From the NCBI GenBank assembly GCA_031400505.1, contig JANNPZ010000006.1, positions 62,001 through 126,000 of the forward strand: 64,000 nt of DNA, given 5' to 3'. This stretch comes from JAIYDJ01 sp031400505. Its GTDB lineage: Bacteria; Pseudomonadota; Alphaproteobacteria; Rhodobacterales; Rhodobacteraceae. Made by a program: the position numbers and the translations under genes. Below, piece after piece: positions 1 to 9,481 of this stretch; positions within the stretch are counted from its first letter, which is position 1; each line of letters starts with the position of its first letter. Under the pieces are notes generated by a model. The model saw nothing but the letters and a program-made list of their open reading frames with translations. It ran no database searches and was not told the DNA's origin.

Positions 1-105
1 GTGATCCGGCAAGAGGGGCCGGCCTGTCACACCAACAGATTGACCTGCTTTTTCACGGCAATCCGGGCCGGGGAAGAGCTAGAGATCTTCAAACCTGTGG
101 CATGA
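1..105 (+). CDS. hisI: HisI, phosphoribosyl-AMP cyclohydrolase, C-terminal end (partial)
   Basis: The first 34 codons of frame 1 run open to a TGA at 103-105. They carry the metal-binding end of HisI: a CHT triplet (codons 9-11) followed four residues later by TCFF, as in the family's C-H-T-x3-(S/T)-C-F ending. The enzyme opens the ring of phosphoribosyl-AMP in histidine biosynthesis and binds zinc through these cysteines. The rest of the gene lies before the window. Its 3' end overlaps the 3' end of the convergent gluQ by 17 nt. The fragment is short, so the call rests on this single motif and its position at the very C-terminus. Confidence 0.8.
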   Translation: MIRQEGPACHTNRLTCFFTAIRAGEELEIFKPVA

Positions 106-952
106 ACAGCATCCGGCGCAGGTCCGCTGGCGAGGCCCCATCGGCGCGATAGGTGGCCAGGCTGCGCGAGGCATCCCGTTTTGCCAGCCGCTTGCCTTGT
201 TCGTCGCGGATCAGGCGGTGGTGATGGTAAAGCGGTGTCGTCACCCCAAGAAGCCGTTGCAGCATGACATGAACATCTGTTGCCTCGAACAGGTCCATCC
301 CCCGCGTTACCTCGGTGATACCTTGCACGTTGTCGTCGAGCACTACGCACAAATGATATGCTGCCGTATCAAGGTCGCGGCGCGCCAGAACCACATCGCC
401 GACCCGCCCCATCAAGCGCGATCCTGACACGCGGTGCAACCCGTTGCGTTCGGGCCCGGTTTCGGTGAACGAAAGTTTACTTACGTCAATTGCGTCCAAC
501 GCCTTGGCCAGGTTCAGCCGGATGGCGTCGGTCGGCGTGCGGCTTGACATCGGGCGATGGCGGCAAGTGCCGGGGTAGACCGCGCCATCGGGCGGCAGGT
601 GGGTGACACCTTCCTGCGGGGCCGTCAAAGCTGCGTGAATATCGGCGCGCGAGCAGCCGCAAGGATAGCACAGCCCGCGTGCGATCAGTCCATTCAGCGC
701 AAGAGCGTAATCTGCCAAATGCTCTGACTGTCGCCGCACCGGAGATTGCCAACGCACGCCAAGCCAGTGGAGGTCGTCGAAGATGGCCGCCTCGTATTCG
801 GGTCGCGCGCGAGCAAGGTCGGTATCCTCGATCCGCAGCAAAAATTCGCCACCGACAGCTTTTGCGCGGTCAAATCCCGTCAGGGCGGAAAATGCACGAC
901 CAAGATGCAGCGGCCCGGTCGGTGACGGGGCGAAACGGGTTATGTAAGCCAT
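89..952 (-). CDS. gluQ: Glutamyl-Q tRNA(Asp) synthetase
   Basis: This is a 287-aa paralogue of glutamyl-tRNA synthetase without the anticodon-binding domain. GluQ activates glutamate and attaches it to queuosine in the anticodon of tRNA(Asp). Visible features are the HIGH-type segment PTGPLHLGRAF near residue 12, the LLRIEDTD block, a cysteine cluster CYPCGC near residues 95-100 with a later Tyr/Cys pair (zinc site of the family), and a KMSKS-like KRLAKRDAS near residue 257. Its length fits GluQ (about 290-300 aa) and not GltX (about 470 aa); a full GltX is at 41.8-43.2 kb. It is the last gene of a leftward run, overlapping the end of trmFO by 13 nt. Confidence 0.93.
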   Translation of the reverse strand: MAYITRFAPSPTGPLHLGRAFSALTGFDRAKAVGGEFLLRIEDTDLARARPEYEAAIFDDLHWLGVRWQSPVRRQSEHLADYALALNGLIARGLCYPCGCSRADIHAALTAPQEGVTHLPPDGAVYPGTCRHRPMSSRTPTDAIRLNLAKALDAIDVSKLSFTETGPERNGLHRVSGSRLMGRVGDVVLARRDLDTAAYHLCVVLDDNVQGITEVTRGMDLFEATDVHVMLQRLLGVTTPLYHHHRLIRDEQGKRLAKRDASRSLATYRADGASPADLRRMLFMPQV

Positions 953-2265
953 GTCATGAAGGCGTCTTTGGCGCGGTCAGTATAGGCCTTGTAACGATCC
1001 TTGCGCCCCTTGCGCCCGCCACGTGCGTCAATCGGGGGGAAGAGGCCGAAGTTGACGTTCATCGGCTGAAATGTCTTTGCATCGGCCCCGCCCGTGATGT
1101 GGGTGATCAGCGCCCCCATTGCCGTGTCGGCCGGGGGCGGAAACACTATCTCACCTTTGATCGCGGATGCGGCCATCCTGCCCGCCAGCAAGCCCATCGC
1201 AGCAGATTCCACATACCCCTCGACCCCGGTGATCTGCCCGGCAAATCGAATATGGGGACGCGACTTGAGCCGCATCTGATTGTCCAGCAAGGTGGGCGAG
1301 TTGATGAATGTGTTGCGATGAATGCCGCCCAACCTTGCGAAACTTGCATTCTCAAGTCCGGGTATGGTTTTCAGAACAGCAGCTTGCGCGCCGTATTTCA
1401 TCTTGGTCTGAAAGCCCACGATGTTGTAAAGCGTGCCAAGTTTGTTGTCGCGGCGCAGTTGCACCACGGCATGCGGCTTGGGTCCGCGTGGGTTGGTCAG
1501 ACCCACCGGCTTCATCGGGCCCCACCGCAGTGTCTCGCGGCCCCGTTCGGCCATCACCTCGATGGGCAGGCATCCGTCGAAGTAGCCAGCCGTTTCGCCC
1601 GGATGAAATTCGGTCTTCTCCGCCGCAAGCACCGCGTCGATGAAAGCCTCATATTGCGCGCGGTCCATCGGGCAATTCATGTAGGCGGTCTGTTCTTCTT
1701 CGGTTTCACCCTTGTCATAGCGCGACTGCATCCAGGCCACCGACATATCGACGCTATCGGCGTAAACGATTGGGGCGATGGCATCAAAAAAGGCAAGGGA
1801 TTCGGCACCAGTAGCGTTGCGGATCGATTGCGCCAATGCGCCAGACGTCAATGGTCCGGTTGCGATGATCCATAGTCCACTCGAAGGTAGTTCGGTAATC
1901 TCTTCGGATGAAACGGATATCAGTGGATGCGCCTTGATGCGGTCCGTGACGCTTTCGGCAAAAAGATCACGGTCTACCGCCAGTGCGCCCCCGGCAGGCA
2001 GGCGGTGCGCTTGAGCCATTTCCATGATCAGTCCGCCTGCCGCCCGCATTTCCCAATGCAGCAACCCCACTGCGTTGCGTTCGTCATCGTCCGACCGGAA
2101 CGAGTTCGAACAGACCATTTCCGCCAGCAACCCGGTGCGATGTGCAAACGTGCCGACGGTGGGGCGCATCTCGTGAATGACCACCGGCACGCCTGCTTGC
2201 GCTGCCTGCCAGGCCGCCTCGGACCCTGCCATGCCGCCGCCGATGATGTGAAGGGTTTCGGTCAT
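940..2265 (-). CDS. trmFO: Folate/FAD-dependent tRNA (uracil-54-C5) methyltransferase TrmFO
   Basis: This 441-aa flavoprotein begins with the FAD-binding Rossmann motif IIGGGMAGSEAAWQAAQAG, typical of the GidA/TrmFO superfamily. The family-specific CSNSFRSDD block follows near residue 53. TrmFO makes ribothymidine-54 in the tRNA T-loop using methylenetetrahydrofolate as carbon donor. Its length (about 440-450 aa) separates it from GidA/MnmG (about 620 aa). Its ATG overlaps the stop of the small upstream gene (ATGA, 4 nt) and its end overlaps gluQ, so two tRNA-modification genes are translationally linked downstream of gyrA. Confidence 0.95.
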   Translation of the reverse strand: MTETLHIIGGGMAGSEAAWQAAQAGVPVVIHEMRPTVGTFAHRTGLLAEMVCSNSFRSDDDERNAVGLLHWEMRAAGGLIMEMAQAHRLPAGGALAVDRDLFAESVTDRIKAHPLISVSSEEITELPSSGLWIIATGPLTSGALAQSIRNATGAESLAFFDAIAPIVYADSVDMSVAWMQSRYDKGETEEEQTAYMNCPMDRAQYEAFIDAVLAAEKTEFHPGETAGYFDGCLPIEVMAERGRETLRWGPMKPVGLTNPRGPKPHAVVQLRRDNKLGTLYNIVGFQTKMKYGAQAAVLKTIPGLENASFARLGGIHRNTFINSPTLLDNQMRLKSRPHIRFAGQITGVEGYVESAAMGLLAGRMAASAIKGEIVFPPPADTAMGALITHITGGADAKTFQPMNVNFGLFPPIDARGGRKGRKDRYKAYTDRAKDAFMTWLT

Positions 2266-2564
2266 TTCGCCCCGTTGAACAGTCTCGCACGCTGATCCGC
2301 CACAAAGGCCACCGGATCGCCCACGTCAATCCCCAACTCGGCGCATTTCAGGAAAAACCCTTGCGCGGGCAGACCTTGCGACAGTTTGCCTTTACAAAGC
2401 GCTGCGCGCAAAGGTCGACGGGCCTGTGCATCCTGTTCCATCAAATTCTCAAGACCTGCCGTCACTTCCCCGATACGCACCCCCAGATCACGCGACAGCG
2501 CACCATAGGTCGTGGTGCGTCCTGCCGCGGCCAGCGCCAAAAGATACGCCTCAAGCCGGATCAT
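2262..2564 (-). CDS. Conserved small protein of unknown function between gyrA and trmFO
   Basis: This 100-aa protein is not recognised. The first 45 residues (TTTYGALSRDLGV... LENLMEQDAQ) look like a small helical or winged-helix module, reminiscent of the TYGELA segment of alkylguanine-transferase-like proteins. It lacks the PCHRV active site, so that resemblance is weak. The C-terminal half has a single Cys and no membrane segment. It overlaps the gyrA stop by 14 nt and the trmFO start by 4 nt, which supports a real, cotranslated gene. No function is proposed. Confidence 0.75.
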   Translation of the reverse strand: MIRLEAYLLALAAAGRTTTYGALSRDLGVRIGEVTAGLENLMEQDAQARRPLRAALCKGKLSQGLPAQGFFLKCAELGIDVGDPVAFVADQRARLFNGAK

Positions 2565-5268
2565 CGCCCTGTTCCGCGACCCGCGCTACCGACACCACCT
2601 GTTCATCGCCCCCGATGTTGAACACCTTGACCCCGCCCGCCGAGCGGGAGCGGAAGGAAATCTGCGCCACTGGCACCCGGATCGACTGGCCCGTGCTGGT
2701 GGCCAGCATGATCTGATCGCCCAGATCCACCGGGAAAGACGCCACCAGCGGCCCGCCCCTCATCGCGCCGTCCATTGCCTTGACCCCCATGCCACCGCGC
2801 CCGCGCACCGGATAATCGTGGCTGGAGCTTAGTTTACCCGCCCCGCTTGATGTGATGGTCAGGATCAGATCCTCGGCCGCCGACATTGCCGCATAGCGCT
2901 CGGGGGTCAGTTGGCCTTCCGCTGCGGCGTCTTCCTCGTCGTCGGCTTCATCTTCGGTCACGCCGGCCATCAGGCGGCGTTGCTTGAGGTAGGCTGCACG
3001 CTCTGCCGGATCGGCCTCGAAATGGCGGATGATGGCCATCGACACAACGCTGTCGCCTTGCGACAGGCGAACGCCGCGTACCCCGGTGGAACCGCGGGAT
3101 TTGAAGACACGAATCTCGGTTGTGGGAAAACGTATCGCCCGACCCAGCGCCGTGACCAGCATCACATCATCGGTATCATTGGCAATTGCCGCGTTCACCA
3201 GGCTTACGCCCTCGGGCAGGTTCATCGCGATCTTGCCGTTGCGTTTGACATTGGTGAAGTCCGACAGATCGTTTTGTCGCACGTCGCCGTCGCTGGTGGC
3301 AAATACGATCTGCAGGTTGTCCCAGTCTTCTTCTGGCACATCGACCGGCATCAAGGCGGCGATGCTGACGCCCTGAACAATCGGAAGCAAGTTGATGATT
3401 GCCTTGCCTTTTGCCGTTCTGCCAGCCAGCGGCAAGCGCCAGGTTTTCAGCTTGTAGACCATCCCGTCGGTGGTGAAGAACAAAAGGTTGGTATGCGTGT
3501 TCGCGACAAAAAGCGTCGTTACAACGTCGTCTTCCTTGGTCGCCATGGACGCAAGGCCCTTGCCGCCGCGGTTCTGGCTGCGGAATTCGATCAGCGGTGT
3601 GCGCTTGATGTAACCGCCACTTGTGATCGTGACGACCATGTCTTCGCGCTCGATCAGGTCTTCGTCTTCCATGTCGCCCGACCAGTCGACAATTTCGGTG
3701 CGGCGAGGGACGGCGAAAAGGGCCTTCATCTCGCGCAGCTCGTCGGCGATGATGCCCATGATCCGGTCACGGCTGCCCAGGATTTCAAGGTAGTCCTTGA
3801 TTTTTCCGGCAAGTTCCGCGAGTTCGTTGGTGATCTCTTTGACACCAAGCGCCGTCAGTCGTTGCAGGCGCAGGTCCAGGATGGCACGGGCTTGAAGTTC
3901 GGACAGGTTGTAGGTGCCGTCGTCGTTGACCGGGTGGGTGGGGTCGTCGATCAGCTTGATATAGGGGATGATCTCGCCTGCGGGCCAACGACGGGTCATC
4001 AGGCGGTGGCGGGCCTCGGCCGGGTCGGCTGAAGACCGAATGGTCGCCACCACCTCGTCAACGTTCGACACGGCGACCGCCAAACCGCACAGGATATGGC
4101 TGCGTTCGCGGGCGCGGCGCAATTCGAATGCGGTGCGGCGGGCGACAACTTCCTCGCGGAAGGTCAGGAAATGGCTGAGGAAATCGCGAAGGGTCAGTTG
4201 TTCGGGACGGCCCCCGTTCAAGGCCAGCATGTTGCAGCCGAACGAAGTCTGCATCGGGCTGAACCGGTAAAGCTGGTTCAAGACCACATCCGCCGTCGCA
4301 TCGCGTTTGAGTTCGATCACCACCCGAACGCCGATCCGGTCGGATTCGTCCTGCACATGGGCGATGCCTTCGATCTTCTTTTCGCGCACCTGATCGGCGA
4401 TGATCTCGATCATCCGTGCCTTGTTCACCTGATAGGGAACCTCGTCGATGATGATCGCGAAACGGTCCTTGCGCAGTTCCTCGATATGGGTGCGCGCGCG
4501 GATGATGACGGACCCGCGCCCTTCAAGGTACGCTTTACGCGCGCCAGACCGGCCAAGGATGGTGGCGCCGGTCGGGAAATCGGGCGCCGGGATGATCTCC
4601 ATCAGCGCCTCCATGCTCAGGTCCGGATCGGCGATCAGGGCAAGGCAGCCGTCGATGACTTCGCCAAGGTTGTGGGGCGGGATGTTGGTGGCCATGCCCA
4701 CTGCAATGCCGCCTGCGCCATTGACCAGCATGTTGGGAAAGCGCGCGGGAAGGACCGTTGGCTCGCGGTCCTTCCCGTCGTAGTTGTCCTGAAAGTCGAT
4801 GGTGTCCTTGTCGATATCGGCGAGAAGATAGGCCGCCGGCTTGTCCATCCGCACTTCGGTATAGCGCATCGCAGCGGCGTTATCGCCGTCCATGCTCCCG
4901 AAATTGCCTTGCCCATCAAGGAGTTTCAGCGACATCGAGAACGGTTGCGCCATCCGAACCAGCGCATCATAGATCGCGCTGTCGCCATGCGGGTGATATT
5001 TGCCCATTGTGTCGCCCACGGGCCGCGCCGATTTGCGATAGGCCTTGTCGTGGGTGTTTCCCGATTCGTGCATCGCATAAAGGATGCGCCGATGCACCGG
5101 TTTCAACCCGTCGCGCAGGTCAGGGATCGCGCGGCTGACGATGACCGACATCGCATAGTCGAGGTAGGCCGTCTTCATCTCGGCCGCGATGTCGATCTGC
5201 GGGCCGTGATAGCTGGGCTTTTCCGGCAGATCGCCTGCGATTTCAGTATCTTCGGGAGTGTCGCTCAC
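2551..5268 (-). CDS. gyrA: DNA gyrase subunit A
   Basis: This 905-aa GyrA is the DNA-cleaving subunit of the A2B2 gyrase that introduces negative supercoils. The N-terminal breakage-reunion domain has AMSVIVSRAIPDLRDGLKP and, near residue 134, the catalytic tyrosine in AAMRYTEVR. The C-terminal pinwheel domain begins about residue 540 and has the GyrA-box variant QNRGGKG needed for DNA wrapping. An acidic stretch (DEADDEEDAAAEG) is inserted near residue 775. The start used is GTG (5266-5268), preceded by AGGCGG on the coding strand. It leads the gyrA-orf-trmFO-gluQ run. The quinolone-resistance region reads HPHGDSAIYDAL, with Ser and Asp at the usual positions. Confidence 0.98.
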   Translation of the reverse strand: MSDTPEDTEIAGDLPEKPSYHGPQIDIAAEMKTAYLDYAMSVIVSRAIPDLRDGLKPVHRRILYAMHESGNTHDKAYRKSARPVGDTMGKYHPHGDSAIYDALVRMAQPFSMSLKLLDGQGNFGSMDGDNAAAMRYTEVRMDKPAAYLLADIDKDTIDFQDNYDGKDREPTVLPARFPNMLVNGAGGIAVGMATNIPPHNLGEVIDGCLALIADPDLSMEALMEIIPAPDFPTGATILGRSGARKAYLEGRGSVIIRARTHIEELRKDRFAIIIDEVPYQVNKARMIEIIADQVREKKIEGIAHVQDESDRIGVRVVIELKRDATADVVLNQLYRFSPMQTSFGCNMLALNGGRPEQLTLRDFLSHFLTFREEVVARRTAFELRRARERSHILCGLAVAVSNVDEVVATIRSSADPAEARHRLMTRRWPAGEIIPYIKLIDDPTHPVNDDGTYNLSELQARAILDLRLQRLTALGVKEITNELAELAGKIKDYLEILGSRDRIMGIIADELREMKALFAVPRRTEIVDWSGDMEDEDLIEREDMVVTITSGGYIKRTPLIEFRSQNRGGKGLASMATKEDDVVTTLFVANTHTNLLFFTTDGMVYKLKTWRLPLAGRTAKGKAIINLLPIVQGVSIAALMPVDVPEEDWDNLQIVFATSDGDVRQNDLSDFTNVKRNGKIAMNLPEGVSLVNAAIANDTDDVMLVTALGRAIRFPTTEIRVFKSRGSTGVRGVRLSQGDSVVSMAIIRHFEADPAERAAYLKQRRLMAGVTEDEADDEEDAAAEGQLTPERYAAMSAAEDLILTITSSGAGKLSSSHDYPVRGRGGMGVKAMDGAMRGGPLVASFPVDLGDQIMLATSTGQSIRVPVAQISFRSRSAGGVKVFNIGGDEQVVSVARVAEQGDDPA

Positions 5269-5424
5269 GTTTGTGCCGCCTGACTGAAAGGGGGTCTATA
5301 TCTTGTTGTGGAAACCTTACACCAACCTACCCATGGGGTGCAAGCAAGGTGCCGCAGGCAGGCCACCGGCGATGGGAAAATCACGGCTGGCTGCAGATCT
5401 TGTGACCAGAAACCGCGAACGAGC

Positions 5425-6456
5425 CTAACTTGCCCGCAAGATCATCCCAAAAAGGTCGCGCGGGTCGTCGGGGTCTGCGATCATGTCGAGTTTCTCGAAG
5501 AAGCCGGTATCGTCCAGTTTGGCGCGGACATAGCGCAGGGCTGCGAAGTCTTCGATCGCAAAACCGACGGAGTCAAACAATGTGACCTGGTCTGCGGTGC
5601 TGCGCCCCGGAACCTCGCCCGCGATCACCCGCCACAATTCGACCACCGGATGGTCGGGGTCGAGTTGCTGAATTTCGCCCTCGATCCGGGTCTGGGGCGG
5701 GTATTCGACAAAGATATCGGACCGCAGCAGGATGTCGCGGTGCAATTCGGTCTTGCCGGGGCAATCGCCGCCAACACCGTTGATGTGCACGCCGGCCCCT
5801 ACCATGTTGTCGGTCAGGATCGTTGCATATTGCTTGTCTGCTGTGACGGTGGTGATCACCTGCGCACCCAGAATGGCCGCCTCGGCACTGTCGCATTGCA
5901 CCACGGTCAGCCCGCGCCCCGCGAGGTTCCTTGCGCATTTCGCCGTCGCTGCCGGGTCGATGTCGAAAAGCCGTACTTCGGTCAGCCCGCAGATCGCCTT
6001 GAACGCAAGGGCCTGAAACTCGGCCTGCGCGCCGTTGCCGATCAGCGCCATGGTGGTGGCCCCACGCGGCATCAGGTATTTCGCGGCCATCGCCGATGTG
6101 GCCGCAGTGCGCAGTGCTGTCAGGATCGTCATCTCTGACAGCAGCACCGGATAGCCTGTCGCGACGTCCGCCAATAGCCCGAAGGCGGTCACCGTCTGCA
6201 AGCCGCGCGCCATGTTGGACGGATGGCCGTTTACATATTTGAACCCATAGGTTTCACCATCGGACGTTGGCATCAACTCGATGACGCCGACATCGGAATG
6301 GCTGGCCACGCGGGGGGTCTTGTCGAACATCGGCCAACGGCGGAAATCGGCCTCGATTTCGGCCGCGAGGTCGATCAGGACCCGTTCGATGCCCAGATGC
6401 AGAACCAGCTTCATCATGTGATCGACCGAAACGAAGGGAACAAGGTTCAGCATCAT
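5425..6456 (-). CDS. ocd: Ornithine cyclodeaminase
   Basis: This 343-aa member of the ornithine cyclodeaminase/mu-crystallin family converts L-ornithine to L-proline and ammonia using bound NAD+. Visible are the dinucleotide-binding ALIGNGAQAEFQ near residue 142, the substrate-side EMTILTALRTAA segment near 115, and the GVGGDCPGKTEL loop near 225 typical of true cyclodeaminases. A strong AGAGGAG lies 4 nt before the ATG pair at 6456, just inside the end of the arginase gene. The 10-nt gap to the arginase gene and the shared strand make a two-gene operon for arginine to ornithine to proline. Confidence 0.94.
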   Translation of the reverse strand: MMLNLVPFVSVDHMMKLVLHLGIERVLIDLAAEIEADFRRWPMFDKTPRVASHSDVGVIELMPTSDGETYGFKYVNGHPSNMARGLQTVTAFGLLADVATGYPVLLSEMTILTALRTAATSAMAAKYLMPRGATTMALIGNGAQAEFQALAFKAICGLTEVRLFDIDPAATAKCARNLAGRGLTVVQCDSAEAAILGAQVITTVTADKQYATILTDNMVGAGVHINGVGGDCPGKTELHRDILLRSDIFVEYPPQTRIEGEIQQLDPDHPVVELWRVIAGEVPGRSTADQVTLFDSVGFAIEDFAALRYVRAKLDDTGFFEKLDMIADPDDPRDLFGMILRAS

Positions 6457-6466
6457 GCGCTCCTCT

Positions 6467-7390
6467 TCAGGCGCTGCGGGTCGGGCGGTCGAACACTTTG
6501 CGGCCCATCAGCGAGCCCACAAGATCGACCATCAGTTTGGCAGTCATGCCACGCTCGTCCAGAAACGGGTTCAACTCGACAAGGTCAAGCGACGTGACAA
6601 GGGCTGACTCGTGCAACAGCTCCATCACCAGATGCGCCTCACGGAAGGTGGTGCCACCCGGCACGGTCGTGCCAACGGCGGGCGCGATGGTAGGATCCAG
6701 GAAATCCACGTCGAGCGAGACATGCAGCATGCCGCCCGCATCCCGCACGCGGTCCAGAAACTCGCGCAATGGGGCGACGATGCCACGCTCGTCCAGCACG
6801 CGCATGTCGTTGATCGCAATATCATGATCCAGAAGGGCTGCATGTTCGGCGGCATCGACCGAACGGATGCCGTAAAGACAGATGCGGTCGGCCGGGATCG
6901 GGCGAGGGAAGGGCAGGAAGGCGTCAAAACCCGCCCGTCCGGCAATATATGCAACGGGCGTGCCATGCAGGTTGCCGGATGTGGTGGTCAGCGGTGTGTG
7001 GAAATCGGAATGCGCATCCAGCCACAGCAGGAAAAGCGGGCGGTCCGCGCGTGCGGCAAAGGCCGAAGCCCCAGCCACCGATCCAAGCGCCAGCGAATGA
7101 TCGCCACCCAGGATGATCGGCAGCGCGCCTTGCGAGAGCGCATCATCGGTGCGTTGCTGCAGCACCTGCGTCCACCCCAGCACCTGCGGCAGGGAATGCA
7201 CGGCAAGGTTGGTGCAGGTGGCATCCGTCAAATCCGGCAGGGCCAGATCGCCCCAGTCGCTGACCATATGGCCAAGGTCGCGGATCGCTGCAGCAATCCC
7301 CGCAACGCGGTAGGCCGCAGGACCCATAAGACAGCCGGGGCGGCGTTGACCATCGTCGATAGGGGCACCGATAAGAATTGTGTGGGGCAT
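6467..7390 (-). CDS. rocF: Arginase
   Basis: This 307-aa ureohydrolase hydrolyses arginine to ornithine and urea. It has the manganese-binding motifs GGDHSLALGS (about residue 100), LDAHSDFHTP (about 130) and SLDVDFLDP (about 235). The LHGTPVAY segment near 150 is also typical of arginases. The open frame runs far upstream into ccmF-antisense sequence, but AAAGGAG seven bases before the ATG at 7390 and homology beginning at MPHTILIGAP fix the start there. The gene is followed 10 nt later by ornithine cyclodeaminase and is divergent from ccmF. Confidence 0.95.
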   Translation of the reverse strand: MPHTILIGAPIDDGQRRPGCLMGPAAYRVAGIAAAIRDLGHMVSDWGDLALPDLTDATCTNLAVHSLPQVLGWTQVLQQRTDDALSQGALPIILGGDHSLALGSVAGASAFAARADRPLFLLWLDAHSDFHTPLTTTSGNLHGTPVAYIAGRAGFDAFLPFPRPIPADRICLYGIRSVDAAEHAALLDHDIAINDMRVLDERGIVAPLREFLDRVRDAGGMLHVSLDVDFLDPTIAPAVGTTVPGGTTFREAHLVMELLHESALVTSLDLVELNPFLDERGMTAKLMVDLVGSLMGRKVFDRPTRSA

Positions 7391-7507
7391 GAGCGACTCC
7401 TTTGATGTCGACCATAGTGCGTCACGCAGCTTTGCGCGACCCATCCGCGCAGGCGCTTGGCTTGTTGACGGATAGGGTTTAGATTTCGATATGAAGTGGG
7501 GGAACGC

Positions 7508-9478
7508 ATGATTGTCGAGCTGGGTCATTTCGCGCTGGTGTTGGCTTTGGCGGTCGCAGTTGTTCAAACCACACTTCCACTGTGGGGCGCGCACCGTGGC
7601 AATCTGGCCTTGATGGCTGTTGGGGATACCGCTGCCGGTATCCAGTTCCTGCTGTTGCTGACGGCATTCTCGGCGCTGACCTATGCTTTTGTGACCTCGG
7701 ATTTTTCGCTCGCGCTCGTCGAAAACAACTCGCACACCGACAAGCCCATGATTTATAAGATCAGTGGTGTCTGGGGCAACCACGAAGGGTCGTTGCTGCT
7801 TTGGACGGCTATCCTTGCGTTGTTTGGGGCTTGTGCCGCTTGGTTTGGCGGCAATCTGCCAACGACGCTGCGGGCACGGGTTATTGCGGTGCAAGGCGCG
7901 ATCGGTGTGGCGTTCCTGTTGTTCATGCTGCTGACATCCAATCCGTTCCTGCGGCTGGCTGTGCCGCCGATGAACGGGCAGGATTTGAATCCCTTGTTGC
8001 AAGACCCCGGTTTGGCGTTTCATCCGCCCTTCCTGTATCTGGGCTACGTAGGCCTTTCGATGTCGTTCAGTTTCGCGGTGGCGGCGCTGATCGAGGGGCG
8101 GGTCGATGCCGCCTGGGCCCGCTGGGTGCGGCCCTGGACGCTTGCGGCCTGGGTGTTCCTGACCATCGGCATCGCCATGGGATCCTGGTGGGCATATTAT
8201 GAACTTGGGTGGGGTGGGTTCTGGTTCTGGGACCCGGTTGAAAATGCATCGCTGATGCAGTGGTTGTTTGCCGCGGCGCTGCTGCACAGCGCAATCGTGG
8301 TGGAAAAGCGCGAAAGCCTGAAGGCGTGGACGATCCTTCTGGCGATCCTCGCATTCGGCTTCAGCCTGATCGGCACGTTCATCGTGCGATCGGGGGTCAT
8401 CACATCGGTACATGCCTTTGCCAATGACCCCGAGAGGGGGGTGTTCATCCTGCTGATCCTGGGTGTGTTTCTGGGCGGGGCTTTGCTGCTTTTCGCCTTT
8501 CGCGCCGGTGTGCTGGAGGGGCGGGGCGTGTTTGCGATGGTCAGCCGCGAATCCGCGCTGGTGGCCAACAACATTCTGCTCGCGGTTTCGGCATTGGTGG
8601 TGTTCATCGGAACCGTGTGGCCGCTTGTGGCCGAGGTGATGTGGGGCCGTGCGCTATCGGTCGGGCCGCCGTTTTTCAATGCGGCATTCTCTCCGTTTTT
8701 TGTCGGGCTGGCGATCATCCTGCCTGTGGGCGCAATGATGCCGTGGAAGCGTGCAGAGATTGGCCGCACCTTGCGCACTTTACGGTCGGCTTTGGTGTTG
8801 GCGCTGGCGGTCGGGGCACTGGTGTTTGCGATGCAGACCGGGCGTTCGGCGATGGGGCCGGTCGCGGCCGCGCTGGGGGTTTGGGTGGTGATGGGGGCAA
8901 TCGTTGATCTTTGGACCCGCACAGGACGGGGAACGCTGGCGGGGCGTCTGGCGCGACTGGGCCGGCTGCCACGGGCAGACTGGGGCAAGGCCACCGCACA
9001 TGCCGGGTTGGGCGTCACCCTGTTTGCCGTGGCCGCGATCACCGCTTGGGTTTCCGAGGATATCCGTGTGGTCAAGGTCGGCGGAAGTTTCGAGTTGGGG
9101 CGGTACACTGTGACGCTGGACGAAGTGACCGAGGGTGTCGATTACAACTACCAAACCACCAAGGCCACGCTGACGGTCAGCAAAGGCGGGCGTGATGTGG
9201 CCGTGCTGCACCCGGAAAAGCGGTACTATCCGGTGGCCGGAATGCCCACGACCGAAGCTGCGATTGACCTTGGGGTGTTCCGCGATCTGTATCTGGTGAT
9301 CGGGGACAAACAGCAAGATGGCAGCTGGGCTGTGCGCAGTTACATCAAGCCTTTTGCAAACTGGATTTGGGCGGGATGCCTGATGATGGCTTTGGGTGGC
9401 GCTCTCAGCCTTTCGGACCGGCGCTATCGCCTTGCGGCGGGCGCGCGCAAAACCCCAAACCTGCAACCGGCGGAGTAG
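7508..9478 (+). CDS. ccmF: Cytochrome c maturation heme lyase subunit CcmF
   Basis: This 656-aa polytopic inner-membrane protein of system I cytochrome c maturation works with CcmH to attach heme to apocytochromes on the periplasmic side. The tryptophan-rich heme-handling motif appears near residue 220 as the run GWGGFWFWDPVENASL. HEGSLLLW near 92, several periplasmic histidines and about 14 hydrophobic segments agree with the family. A GTG four codons upstream is in frame, but MIVELGHF is the usual family start and is used. A weak TTGACG (7465-7470) lies upstream with no convincing -10. ccmH follows after 3 nt. Confidence 0.96.
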   Translation: MIVELGHFALVLALAVAVVQTTLPLWGAHRGNLALMAVGDTAAGIQFLLLLTAFSALTYAFVTSDFSLALVENNSHTDKPMIYKISGVWGNHEGSLLLWTAILALFGACAAWFGGNLPTTLRARVIAVQGAIGVAFLLFMLLTSNPFLRLAVPPMNGQDLNPLLQDPGLAFHPPFLYLGYVGLSMSFSFAVAALIEGRVDAAWARWVRPWTLAAWVFLTIGIAMGSWWAYYELGWGGFWFWDPVENASLMQWLFAAALLHSAIVVEKRESLKAWTILLAILAFGFSLIGTFIVRSGVITSVHAFANDPERGVFILLILGVFLGGALLLFAFRAGVLEGRGVFAMVSRESALVANNILLAVSALVVFIGTVWPLVAEVMWGRALSVGPPFFNAAFSPFFVGLAIILPVGAMMPWKRAEIGRTLRTLRSALVLALAVGALVFAMQTGRSAMGPVAAALGVWVVMGAIVDLWTRTGRGTLAGRLARLGRLPRADWGKATAHAGLGVTLFAVAAITAWVSEDIRVVKVGGSFELGRYTVTLDEVTEGVDYNYQTTKATLTVSKGGRDVAVLHPEKRYYPVAGMPTTEAAIDLGVFRDLYLVIGDKQQDGSWAVRSYIKPFANWIWAGCLMMALGGALSLSDRRYRLAAGARKTPNLQPAE

Positions 9479-9481
9479 AGC

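Noticed and set aside
7465..7494. Promoter TTGACG-N18-GATATG before ccmF
   Set aside because: The -10 match is poor and the spacing long; evidence is too weak for a feature.
7391..8413. Upstream extension of the arginase frame by about 340 codons
   Set aside because: It is antisense to ccmF; a strong ribosome-binding site and family homology place the start at 7390.
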